The position numbers and the translations under genes are program-made. Below the pieces are notes generated by a model, which was given only the letters and a program-made list of their open reading frames with translations, had not been told where the DNA came from and did no database searches. From positions 1 to 32,329 of the forward strand of contig ATWC01000035.1 of NCBI GenBank assembly GCA_000421045.1: a stretch of DNA of 32,329 bases. Direction: 5' to 3'. Below are positions 15,530 to 23,071 of the stretch, piece after piece. This DNA is from Lachnospiraceae bacterium NK4A179 (GTDB taxonomy: Bacteria > Bacillota > Clostridia > Lachnospirales > Lachnospiraceae). Numbering within the stretch: position 1 is the stretch's first letter; each line of letters starts with the position of its first letter.

Positions 15530-15975
15530 TGAAAGTCATACTGACAGAAGATGTTAAAAGCCTTGGAAAGAAAGGTGACATAGTTGAAGTAAGCGATGGA
15601 TATGCAAGGAATTTCCTTTTATCCAAAAAGAAAGGTCTTGAGGCTACAGCTTCAAACCTCAATAATCTGAAACTCAAGAATGCAAATGACGAAAAGATCG
15701 CAAAGCAGCAGCTTGAAGATGCGAAGGCTTTCGCAAAGGAACTTGAGACAAAGACAGTGACCGTACGCATCAAAGCCGGCGAGAACGGAAAGACCTTCGG
15801 TGCAGTTTCTTCAAAGGAAATCGCAGAGGCAGTCGAGTCACAGTGCGGAATGGCTCTTGATAAGAAAAAGATAGTTCTCGCTGAAGCCATAAAGGCAGTG
15901 GGAACATACAAGGTGGCTGTAAAGCTTCATCCGCAGGTAACGGGTGAGTTTACGGTAGTAGTGGAGGCTCTCTGA
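15529..15975 (+). CDS. rplI: 50S ribosomal protein L9
   Basis: Large-subunit protein with two globular domains joined by a long helix. The 148 residues begin MKVILTEDVKSLGKKGDIVE, continue with VSDGYARNFLLSKKKG (the rRNA-binding part), the long helix around 45-75, and a C-terminal domain containing GKTFGAVSSKEIAEAV. Its ATG overlaps the gdpP stop (TGATG) and dnaB starts two bases after its stop, so the three are co-translated. Confidence 0.96.
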   Translation: MKVILTEDVKSLGKKGDIVEVSDGYARNFLLSKKKGLEATASNLNNLKLKNANDEKIAKQQLEDAKAFAKELETKTVTVRIKAGENGKTFGAVSSKEIAEAVESQCGMALDKKKIVLAEAIKAVGTYKVAVKLHPQVTGEFTVVVEAL

Positions 15976-15977
15976 TA

Positions 15978-17324
15978 ATGGCTGAAACAGCTGCCGTAGT
16001 ACGCACACTTCCAAATGATCGAACAGCGGAATTGGCCGTCATTGGCGGTCTTTTTATCGATGATTCCAAGATAGATCTTATAAAGGATATCCTTCCGAAC
16101 GGAAAGGCTTTTTATTACAGAGCCTTCGGTTCGATCTATGATGCTGCCCTTGCATTAAGGAGTAAGGGTATGAATGTCGATTACGGCACCGTACGTTTCG
16201 AACTTAAGGAGCTGGGCATACCCGAAGAGGTAGCCAGCGATGAGAATATCTACGAGGCTGTAAGCAGCGTCACATCTGCATCCAAGATCGAAAGCTATGC
16301 CAAGATAATCAGGGAAAAGGCATCTCTCCGCGCGATGATAAAAGCCGCCGCCGATATACAGGAGCAGTGCTACGAAGGTGTGGGCGGCGCAGAAGAGATA
16401 CTCACAAAGGCAGGAGAAAAGGTCCGCAAGGTCGTGGACGGCTCTCTTGGCGACGATGGCATGAGCACAAAGGATTTTGTTCTCCAGGCCATGGACTCAA
16501 TTCAGAATGCGGCCAAGAATGCCGGAGCCGTGACAGGTCTTGCGACAGGATTTACCGATCTTGATAAAGCTACGAGCGGATTCATGCCGGGCAATCTGGT
16601 GATCATAGCTGCACGTCCCGCAATGGGTAAGACAGCGCTTGTGCTCAGCATGGCAAAGAATATAGCAGTTGATACCAAAAAGCCCATACTCATGTTCTCG
16701 CTGGAAATGTCGGGCGAGGAGCTTGTAAAGCGAGTAATATCCATGGATTCGGGCGTAGAGTCCGAGAAGTTCAAGACAGGTATGCTTGATGATGCGGATT
16801 TTGAAAGCATAGTTATAAGCGGTGGAAACGTTGCGGGTTCGGGATTATTGATAAAAGATACGGTATTCTCGCTTGGAGGCATATGTTCCACGGCAAGAAA
16901 ATTTAAGACTGAGTATGACATACAGCTTGTGGTGGTCGACTATCTGCAGCTTGTTGATGCAAGCGGCGGCGCAAGGAACGCCAGCAGAGAGAATCAGATA
17001 TCCGAGATATCGCGAGGACTCAAGCTTCTTGCAAAGGAACTTGGCATCCCGATCATCGCGCTTTCACAGCTTTCCCGAGAAGTTGAAAAGAGGACTGACA
17101 AGCATCCCATGCTTTCGGATCTGCGTGAATCCGGTGCCATAGAGCAGGATGCCGATACGGTAATGTTTATCTACCGTGATGAAGTATATAATCTTGATTC
17201 CGAGGAGAAGGGCATTGCCCAGATCATCATAGCCAAGCAGAGAACCGGCCCCATCGGCACGGTCAAGCTTGCATGGCTTCCTCAGTACACGGTATTCAAG
17301 AATCTTGCACCTCAGGTGCGGTAA
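15978..17324 (+). CDS. dnaB: Replicative DNA helicase DnaB
   Basis: Hexameric helicase that unwinds DNA at the replication fork (called DnaC in Bacillus). The 448 residues have the N-terminal primase-interacting domain (about 15-115), a linker, and the RecA-like ATPase with Walker A AARPAMGKTAL (near 210-220), Walker B VVVDYLQLVD (near 316-325), LSQLSREVEKR and the arginine-finger region IIIAKQRTGPIGT. No intein interrupts it. The ribosome site GGAGG lies within the end of rplI. pflA follows after 25 bases. Confidence 0.96.
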   Translation: MAETAAVVRTLPNDRTAELAVIGGLFIDDSKIDLIKDILPNGKAFYYRAFGSIYDAALALRSKGMNVDYGTVRFELKELGIPEEVASDENIYEAVSSVTSASKIESYAKIIREKASLRAMIKAAADIQEQCYEGVGGAEEILTKAGEKVRKVVDGSLGDDGMSTKDFVLQAMDSIQNAAKNAGAVTGLATGFTDLDKATSGFMPGNLVIIAARPAMGKTALVLSMAKNIAVDTKKPILMFSLEMSGEELVKRVISMDSGVESEKFKTGMLDDADFESIVISGGNVAGSGLLIKDTVFSLGGICSTARKFKTEYDIQLVVVDYLQLVDASGGARNASRENQISEISRGLKLLAKELGIPIIALSQLSREVEKRTDKHPMLSDLRESGAIEQDADTVMFIYRDEVYNLDSEEKGIAQIIIAKQRTGPIGTVKLAWLPQYTVFKNLAPQVR

Positions 17325-17349
17325 CTTAAACGGCTGGAGAATATTTGTA

Positions 17350-18174
17350 TTGATCGCGGAAAGACCTGATGCTATAAGCAAAGAAATTGAACAGAAGACC
17401 GCTGCCATGTTAGAGGAGCAGGAGAAGGAGACGGAACAGCCCACCGAGGTGAGAGGCCGTATCCATTCCATTGAGACTTTCGGTTCGGTTGACGGACCGG
17501 GCGTGCGTTACATTATCTTTCTAAAAGGCTGCAACATGAGATGCCGTTACTGTCACAATGCGGACACATGGGATCCCGATACGGATGATATGCGCTCTGC
17601 GGAGGAAGTTCTTGACCATGCCGAGCGTTATCACAGCTACTGGCGCAATGGCGGAGGCATCACTGTCAGTGGAGGCGAGCCTCTTCTTCAGATCGACTTT
17701 CTGCTTGAGCTTTTCAGGCAGGCAAAAGAGAGAGGGATACATACCTGTATAGACACTTCACTCCAGCCTTTCACAAGGGAAGAACCGTTTTTTTCTAAAT
17801 TTGCTGTGCTTATGCAGTTGACGGATCTTCTTTTAGTTGATATAAAACATATCGACCCCGAAGAGCATCTGAAGCTCACGGGAAAATCGAACGACAACAT
17901 ACTTGATGGTATGCGCTATCTTTCGGATATCGGCAGGGACATATGGATAAGACATGTGCTTGTTCCCGGGATCACCGATGATGATGAGTATCTCCGCAGG
18001 ACGGGAGAGTTCATCAAAACCCTAGATAATGTCAAAAAGATAGAAGTGCTTCCCTATCATTCGATGGGTGAGTACAAATGGAAGGAGCTAGGTATTCCTT
18101 ATTCTCTGGAAGGCGTGGAACCGCCGTCTGAGGAAAGGGTGAAAAATGCCGGGCGCCTGCTGCGCGGCGAATAG
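17350..18174 (+). CDS. pflA: Pyruvate formate-lyase activating enzyme
   Basis: Radical SAM enzyme that abstracts a hydrogen from a glycine of PflB to make its active glycyl radical. The cluster motif C61-x3-C65-x2-C68 (GCNMRCRYCHN) follows IETFGSVDGPGVR. GGITVSGGEPLLQ and DIKHIDPEEHLKLTG are also family signatures. The start is taken as TTG at 17350 because TGGAGA lies about ten bases upstream; this gives 274 residues. An ATG at 17407 (255 residues) is nearer the usual length of about 245 and is the alternative. It lies 25 bases after dnaB, an unusual companion, and is separated from pflB by a terminator and a new promoter. Confidence 0.92.
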   Translation: MIAERPDAISKEIEQKTAAMLEEQEKETEQPTEVRGRIHSIETFGSVDGPGVRYIIFLKGCNMRCRYCHNADTWDPDTDDMRSAEEVLDHAERYHSYWRNGGGITVSGGEPLLQIDFLLELFRQAKERGIHTCIDTSLQPFTREEPFFSKFAVLMQLTDLLLVDIKHIDPEEHLKLTGKSNDNILDGMRYLSDIGRDIWIRHVLVPGITDDDEYLRRTGEFIKTLDNVKKIEVLPYHSMGEYKWKELGIPYSLEGVEPPSEERVKNAGRLLRGE

Positions 18175-18185
18175 ATCGAAAAGAG

Positions 18186-18207
18186 GCCGGGCAGCAGCCC
18201 GGCTTTT
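18186..18207 (+). terminator. Terminator after pflA
   Basis: GCCGGGC (18186-18192) and GCCCGGC (18197-18203) enclose an AGCA loop and are followed by TTTTCT. It ends the gdpP-rplI-dnaB-pflA unit. Confidence 0.88.
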
Positions 18208-18307
18208 CTATGCGCAGGGATGCGGGCTCTATCAACATATACAAAAAAATCAGCACCATATGATGTATATTTGGATAAAATTCCGTATTATATATTGTAT
18301 GCGCTGG

Positions 18308-18316
18308 TGCTATAAT
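18308..18316 (+). promoter_or_regulatory. Extended -10 promoter of pflB
   Basis: TG-C-TATAAT lies 38 bases before the pflB ATG with no clear -35 box. One arm of an inverted repeat, TGGTGCT (18305-18311), overlaps it; the other arm, AGCACCA, is at 18252-18258. A regulator or DNA loop at these arms could control the promoter. Confidence 0.65.
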
Positions 18317-18354
18317 CACAGCGTGGTATTTATAGTTTCTTCAGGAGGCAAGCA

Positions 18355-20619
18355 ATGAGAGAAGAATGGAGAGGTTTCAAAGGTTCACACTGGACAGATG
18401 ATGTGAATGTCCGTGCATTTATTCAGGATAACTATACGCCATATGATGGCGATGAGGAATTCCTTGAGGGACCGACGGAGGCCACAGACAAGCTCTGGGG
18501 CAGACTTACGGAACTGCAGAAAGAGGAACGTGCAAAGGGCGGCGTGCTCGAGTGCGAGACAGAGGTGGTTTCATCCCTCACTGCATATGGTCCCGGATAT
18601 ATCGATGAGTCAATGAAGGATCTGGAACAGATCGTAGGTCTTCAGACAGATAAGCCGCTCAAGCGTGCATTCATGCCTTTCGGCGGTATCAAGATGGCCG
18701 AGCAGGCAGCAGAGACATACGGATACAAGGTTAATCCCCAGTTCCACAAGATCTTCAATGATTATCACAAGACGCACAACCAGGCTGTGTTTGACGCATA
18801 CACAGATGAGATGAAGGTTGCAAGACACACTCATATCGTAACCGGTCTTCCCGATACCTACGGCAGAGGAAGGATCGTCGGCGATTATAGAAGAGTCGCT
18901 CTTTACGGTATCGATTATCTTATAGAGAAAAAGCAGGATGATCTTAAGAACTGCGGACACGGCGATATGACTGATGATATCATCAGACAGCGTGAGGAAC
19001 TCGCAGAGCAGATCCGTGCACTTAAAGGAATGAAGGAGATGGCAAAGATCTATGGATACGATATCTCCGGTCCTGCAAAGAATGCGAAGGAAGCAGTTCA
19101 GTGGCTCTACTTCGGTTATCTTTCCGCAATAAAGACACAGAACGGCGCCGCTATGAGCGTAGGCCGTATCTCAACATTCCTTGATATCTATATTAACAGG
19201 GATCTGAAGGAGGGAACTCTTACAGAGAAAGAAGCGCAGGAACTCATCGATCATCTTGTAATGAAGTTCAGGATGGTAAAGTTTGCGCGTATCCCTTCAT
19301 ACAATGAACTGTTCTCCGGCGATCCCGTATGGGCAACGCTTGAGATGGCAGGCATAGGCATGGACGGCAGACACATGGTAACAAAGAATGACTACCGTTT
19401 CCTGCACACACTCGAGAATATGGGACCTTCACCCGAGCCCAACCTTACGGTGCTCTATTCAAGCAAGCTTCCTGAGAATTTCAAGAAGTATGCTGCCAAG
19501 ATCTCCGTAAACACAAGCTCCATACAGTATGAGAATGATGACGTGATGAAGCCCATCTGGGGTGATGACTACAGCATCTGCTGCTGCGTATCCGCTACCC
19601 AGACAGGTAAGGAGATGCAGTTCTTCGGAGCAAGAGCAAACCTTGCAAAGGCTCTGCTCTATGCAATAAACGGAGGCAAGGACGAGAAGCATCTCGATAA
19701 GGCCGGAAAGCATATGCAGTGCGGCCCTGAGCTTGCACCCATAACCTCCGAGTATCTTGATTATGATGAGGTTATGCACAAGTATGATCTTATGCTCGAC
19801 TGGCTTGCAGGTCTGTATGTAAATATCCTCAATCTCATCCAGTACATGCATGACAAGTATTACTATGAAGCTGCCGAGATGGCCCTTATCGATACAGATG
19901 TAAGACGTACATTTGCAACAGGTATCGCAGGCTTCTCTCATGTTGTTGATTCACTCTGCGCTATCAAGTATGCAAAGGTAAAGTGCATACGTGACGATCA
20001 GGGCGTTGTTACAGGCTTTGAGACAACAGGTGACTTCCCCAGATACGGCAATGATGATGACAGAGCTGACGAGATAGCAGTATGGCTTCTCAAGACCTTC
20101 ATCACAAAGGTTAGAAAGTTCCATACCTACAGAGATTCAGAGCCTACAACATCGATACTTACAATCACTTCAAATGTGGTATATGGCAAGGCAACAGGTG
20201 CAACACCTGACGGAAGAGAGGCATACAAGCCTTTCGCACCCGGAGCAACACCTTCATACGGAGCTGAGAAGAACGGCCTTCTTGCATCACTCAATTCCGT
20301 TGCAAAGGTTCCTTACGAATATGCTCTCGATGGCATCTCAAACACACAAACCATCAGCCCCGGAGCACTTGGACATTCGCTTGATGAGCAGAAGCAGAAT
20401 CTTGTGAATGTTCTGGACGGATATTTTGACAGGGGTGCACATCACCTTAACGTGAATGTATTCGGTCTCGACAAGCTCAAGGATGCAATGGAACATCCCG
20501 AGAAGCCTGAATATGCGAATTTCACGATCCGTGTTTCAGGATATGCGGTGAAGTTCATCGACCTCACAAGAGAGCAGCAGGAAGACGTTATCAGCCGTAC
20601 CTGCCACGAGAGGATGTAA
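18355..20619 (+). CDS. pflB: Formate C-acetyltransferase (pyruvate formate-lyase)
   Basis: Glycyl-radical enzyme converting pyruvate and CoA to acetyl-CoA and formate, the main route of pyruvate use in anaerobic fermenters. The 754 residues match PflB in length. The active-site cysteine pair is Cys410-Cys411 in [15 protein letters not shown]; an extra cysteine sits at 409 where E. coli has alanine. The radical glycine is Gly729 in RVSGYAV near the C-terminus. CAGGAGG gives a strong ribosome site. The gene has its own promoter and, like an abundant protein gene, uses a narrow codon set. The activase gene is directly upstream. A long palindromic region follows. Confidence 0.97.
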   Translation: MREEWRGFKGSHWTDDVNVRAFIQDNYTPYDGDEEFLEGPTEATDKLWGRLTELQKEERAKGGVLECETEVVSSLTAYGPGYIDESMKDLEQIVGLQTDKPLKRAFMPFGGIKMAEQAAETYGYKVNPQFHKIFNDYHKTHNQAVFDAYTDEMKVARHTHIVTGLPDTYGRGRIVGDYRRVALYGIDYLIEKKQDDLKNCGHGDMTDDIIRQREELAEQIRALKGMKEMAKIYGYDISGPAKNAKEAVQWLYFGYLSAIKTQNGAAMSVGRISTFLDIYINRDLKEGTLTEKEAQELIDHLVMKFRMVKFARIPSYNELFSGDPVWATLEMAGIGMDGRHMVTKNDYRFLHTLENMGPSPEPNLTVLYSSKLPENFKKYAAKISVNTSSIQYENDDVMKPIWGDDYSICCCVSATQTGKEMQFFGARANLAKALLYAINGGKDEKHLDKAGKHMQCGPELAPITSEYLDYDEVMHKYDLMLDWLAGLYVNILNLIQYMHDKYYYEAAEMALIDTDVRRTFATGIAGFSHVVDSLCAIKYAKVKCIRDDQGVVTGFETTGDFPRYGNDDDRADEIAVWLLKTFITKVRKFHTYRDSEPTTSILTITSNVVYGKATGATPDGREAYKPFAPGATPSYGAEKNGLLASLNSVAKVPYEYALDGISNTQTISPGALGHSLDEQKQNLVNVLDGYFDRGAHHLNVNVFGLDKLKDAMEHPEKPEYANFTIRVSGYAVKFIDLTREQQEDVISRTCHERM

Positions 20620-20713
20620 TTAAATCTTACAGTTACACTACGAACTTCCCACACCGGTAGCCAAGGCTTCCGGTGTACCGTTCGCCAAGCAGTTCTTACG
20701 AAAATGCCGGGGG

Positions 20714-20873
20714 CTAGTACATCGAATATTAATTTCCTAGCCATATCCTTGCCTGATGCTCTGGATGCTTCTTCGTCGTCAATCGCCGTAGCCCGCTACG
20801 GCTCACTCCTCCTCATCGCCTCCAAAACATCATGCAGCGGATTTGGCTAGTTATTAATTATTCGATGCACTAG
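20714..20873. repeat. 160-bp imperfect foldback inside copy B
   Basis: The segment is symmetrical about 20793: outer arms CTAGTACATCGAATATTAAT (20714-20733) and its near complement ending at 20873, then CTAGCCATATCC with GGATTTGGCTAG, an imperfect middle, and a perfect central hairpin GCCGTAGC-CC-GCTACGGC (20785-20802). It occupies the place of the short variable loop of copies A and C. It may be an inserted palindrome or an expanded variable hairpin; no target duplication is visible. Confidence 0.75.
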
Positions 20874-20918
20874 GGCTTACGTCCGGAACCGCTCACAGTT
20901 CGCATCGGCCCGCCGTCC

Positions 20919-21225
20919 CAATGTCATTTAGATAAGAAAATGCAGCAAATGCAAAATAGGCACGCTACGTTCTTCAGATTATATAGTAGCGTGAACATCT
21001 ACGTGACACCGCTTTATCTTTAGACTGTTATCACGTAATTTAGCAATGATTTTCTGGCATTCTACGTGATACACCTCCGTTAATAAGCCTCTCCTCACGT
21101 ATTTTTTCCAAATATCTGTTTAGTTTTACGTGCTCTACTACTAATAAAGAGCAGCATCTCACGTAGACGCTATAGATATCATGCTTGTTGCTCTGTCACA
21201 TCTTTTTCTTATCTAAATGACATTG
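20919..21225. mobile_element. MITE-like insertion with 22-bp inverted repeats and 9-bp target duplication
   Basis: The 307-bp element has perfect 22-bp terminal inverted repeats, beginning CAATGTCATTTAGATAAG at 20919 and ending with its complement at 21225. It is flanked by the 9-bp direct repeat CCGCCGTCC (20910-20918 and 21226-21234). Removing the element and one duplicate restores a sequence that aligns with copies A and C. It encodes no protein, so it must have been moved by a transposase elsewhere. The interior holds a regular array of short hairpins with CACGT stems. Confidence 0.88.
20961..21164. repeat. Array of four short hairpins in the MITE
   Basis: Hairpins: CACGCTAC / GTAGCGTG (20961-20993), ACGTGA / TCACGT (21001-21036), ACGTGA / TCACGT (21064-21100), ACGTG / CACGT (21128-21164, with inner stem GCTCT / AGAGC). 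In the last three the left arms are 63 and 64 bases apart and the right arms 64 and 64, so alternating motifs occur about every 32 bases. Confidence 0.7.
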
Positions 21226-21373
21226 CCGCCGTCCTGGCGGCCCGTTCCTGGGTGATATAAGCATTTTCGAGACCTGCTAAGGCTCACTAAATACCGGAAG
21301 CCTTGGCTGCACGGTGGGGGAAGTGTTAGAAAGATTATCTAAGAGTAAATTAATTTAAAGACATATTATGTAT

Positions 21374-21407
21374 GACCAATGGGGATATCTCTGTTGGTCA
21401 TTTTTTT
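21374..21407 (+). terminator. Intrinsic terminator after the repeat block
   Basis: GACCAA (21374-21379) pairs with TTGGTC (21394-21399), followed by A and seven T residues. It lies 750 bases past pflB and would stop any transcript crossing repeat copy B. Confidence 0.8.
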
Positions 21408-21425
21408 CGCAAGGGGCGGCTGTAC

Positions 21426-21454
21426 TTGCATCGTTTCGGTCTGAATTATAAAAT
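21426..21454 (+). promoter_or_regulatory. Promoter of the 21622-23854 gene group
   Basis: TTGCAT (21426-21431), a 17-base spacer and TAAAAT (21449-21454). It would produce a structured leader of about 160 bases. Confidence 0.55.
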
Positions 21455-21483
21455 ACTTGATATACGAATCGCTTCGCAATTCT

Positions 21484-21609
21484 GAAACATTCGGAATTCG
21501 CTAATTTGCCTGCTATGCAGGCAAATTGCTACTTCCTCATGTTTCGCGGGTCCCAAGGTCAAAATCCTCATTCAAGCAAGCTTGATTCGGATTTTGTACC
21601 TTTTGACCC
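21484..21609 (+). other. Highly structured leader or palindromic element
   Basis: Two large stem-loops lie back to back. The first is closed by GAAACAT (21484-21490) / ATGTTTC (21539-21545) and topped by AATTTGCCTGC / GCAGGCAAATT (21503-21513, 21517-21527). The second is closed by GGGTC (21548-21552) / GACCC (21605-21609), continues as AAGGT-CAAAATCC with GGATTTTG-ACCTT (one bulge) and is topped by CAAGC / GCTTG. An alternative small stem AATTCTGAA / TTCGGAATT competes with the first. It ends 12 bases before the next start codon. Whether it is a regulatory leader or a dispersed palindrome is open. Confidence 0.65.
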
Positions 21610-21621
21610 TAATATCATAAA

Positions 21622-21900
21622 ATGAACCCTATGAATGATCTGAGAACAGAACTTATAAAAGAAATAGAAAGACTGGGATTTCCCACAGCGCTCGGTGAAG
21701 CTGTTGCAAAAAATCTCGGCTCGGAAAAGACTATGTCGCGTATGCTCGGATATCTGAAGAACGTAAAGCCTGACAAAGAGGAACTGATCGTCGATGAGAT
21801 GCTTGCGATAATGGAAGACAGGAAGCGCTGGATAGACAAAAAAGAAGCCGAATATTCGAATGCGCGGTATAATGATATCCTGAATAATGGGATAGGATAA
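21622..21900 (+). CDS. Conserved small hypothetical protein
   Basis: A 92-residue acidic, helical protein without membrane segment. The pattern MLGYLKNVKPDKEELIVDEM followed by LAIMEDRKRWIDKKEAEY and YNDILNNG looks like a small family I recall in Lachnospiraceae; no function is known to me. The ribosome binding site is poor for both ATGs (21622 and 21631), and the structured leader lies just upstream, so translation may be controlled. The next gene starts nine bases after its stop. Confidence 0.7.
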   Translation: MNPMNDLRTELIKEIERLGFPTALGEAVAKNLGSEKTMSRMLGYLKNVKPDKEELIVDEMLAIMEDRKRWIDKKEAEYSNARYNDILNNGIG

Positions 21901-21908
21901 TTTAGAAA

Positions 21909-23033
21909 ATGAAAAACAGATTTTTAACTATTTTGTGGCGGACATTTCTTGCGGTGCTCACGATCCTTTTTCTTCTGATCGTTGAAGTATTCGGAGCCGT
22001 TTCGGTGATATCACTCGGACCGTCTGAAACAGCAAAGAGCATGTTTGTAAATACCGTGATGTCTACAAGCGCGGCTAAGTTTCTTGCGCATATTTATTTC
22101 TCGGACGAAGAGATAGCGAAGCTCACATCAGCCGGAGAGGAAGAGGTGGTGGAGGCTGCATATTCACCTTCATCGCTTGATATGGTAAACATAGCTTCTG
22201 CTGAAAGCGCAGTCTCAGATGATTCGGTTTCAGAGGATGGAGCATCCGGTGAAGCAGGAGATAGTGGCGTTGTGATCGAACGTGAGCAGGTAAGTTCAGT
22301 CATCACTGCGGACATGGATCCCGCAGCGATCAATTCAGACGATGACGGGGACGGCATAGAATATGTGAAGATAGTAGAGGATTCCTTTAACGGGGACCTC
22401 CTCATTGTCTATGATCCTTCACGCGTGGAGTTTTATTCTATCAAAAACTTTTCACCCGAAGGCTACGGCAAGACGATCACGGCAATAATGGAAGAAACGG
22501 GAGCGGTCGCTGCCATCAATGCAGGAGGCTTCTATGATCCGGAAGGACATGGCCACGGCGGCATGCCGCTCGGTCCTGTCATAAAGAACGGACAGCTTAT
22601 AAGCAACTTCCAGTCAGACTGGTATACCATCATAGGGATGACTGCCGATCACAAGCTCATGGCCGGCAATATGTCGGGTTCGGAAGCCATATCAAACGGA
22701 ATGGTCGAGGGCATAACTTTCGGTCCCACGCTTGTCTCCGGTGGAAAGGCTGCCGATTTTGAATCCACAAGAGGCGGCCTCAATCCCAGGTCTGTTATAG
22801 GTCAGAGAGCGGACGGCGCAATACTCCTGCTTACGATAAACGGCAGACAGCCCGGATCGCTCGGCGCGACATATAAGGATACCGCGGCACTTATGCTCAA
22901 ATACGGCGCGGTGACTGCGGCAAATCTTGACGGTGGATCATCTTCAAGACTTTTCTACAAAGGTGAGCAGTTAAACAAGTCATCATCATTGCTTGGAATG
23001 CGCCCTGTGCCCAATGCGATAATAGTTAAGTGA
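21909..23033 (+). CDS. Membrane-anchored phosphodiester glycosidase (NAGPA) domain protein
   Basis: A 374-residue protein with an N-terminal transmembrane anchor (about 8-36) and an acidic Ser/Ala/Glu linker (about 75-145). The extracellular NAGPA-type domain is marked by AINAGGFYDPEGHGHGGMPL, ITFGPTLVSGG, GLNPRSVIGQ, and AANLDGGSSSRLFYKG near the end. This family removes N-acetylglucosamine from phosphodiester links or acts on exopolysaccharide and teichoic acid glycans. The exact substrate here is unknown. A role in cell-surface polymer processing is inferred. It is co-transcribed with the small gene upstream and probably with the anchored protein downstream. Confidence 0.87.
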   Translation: MKNRFLTILWRTFLAVLTILFLLIVEVFGAVSVISLGPSETAKSMFVNTVMSTSAAKFLAHIYFSDEEIAKLTSAGEEEVVEAAYSPSSLDMVNIASAESAVSDDSVSEDGASGEAGDSGVVIEREQVSSVITADMDPAAINSDDDGDGIEYVKIVEDSFNGDLLIVYDPSRVEFYSIKNFSPEGYGKTITAIMEETGAVAAINAGGFYDPEGHGHGGMPLGPVIKNGQLISNFQSDWYTIIGMTADHKLMAGNMSGSEAISNGMVEGITFGPTLVSGGKAADFESTRGGLNPRSVIGQRADGAILLLTINGRQPGSLGATYKDTAALMLKYGAVTAANLDGGSSSRLFYKGEQLNKSSSLLGMRPVPNAIIVK

Positions 23034-23071
23034 TCACGGAAAAATCTGAATTATAAGTTTGAATAAATGAT

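Larger units (their letters stand above)
20645..21324 (+). repeat. Structured repeat, copy B (plus orientation), interrupted by two inserts
   Basis: The outer arms are GCCAAGGCTTCCGGT (20660-20674) with ACCGGAAGCCTTGGC (21293-21307), extended outward by ACTTCCC-A-CACCG with CGGTGGGGGAAGT. Inside are the family core strings ACCGTTCGCCAAGCAGTTCT (ending 20696) and GCATTTTCGAGACCTGCT plus AAGGCTCACT before 21290. The outer arm sequence is unlike copies A and C but pairs fully. The element starts 25 bases after pflB. Two pieces not found in A or C lie within it: a 160-bp foldback at 20714-20873 and a 307-bp insertion at 20919-21225. The CGCCACAT hairpin of A and C is absent here. Confidence 0.85.

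Noticed and set aside
20961-21164. Regularly spaced repeats as a CRISPR array
   Set aside because: The repeated unit is only 5-9 bases and alternates in orientation; there are no 25-40 base direct repeats and no cas genes.
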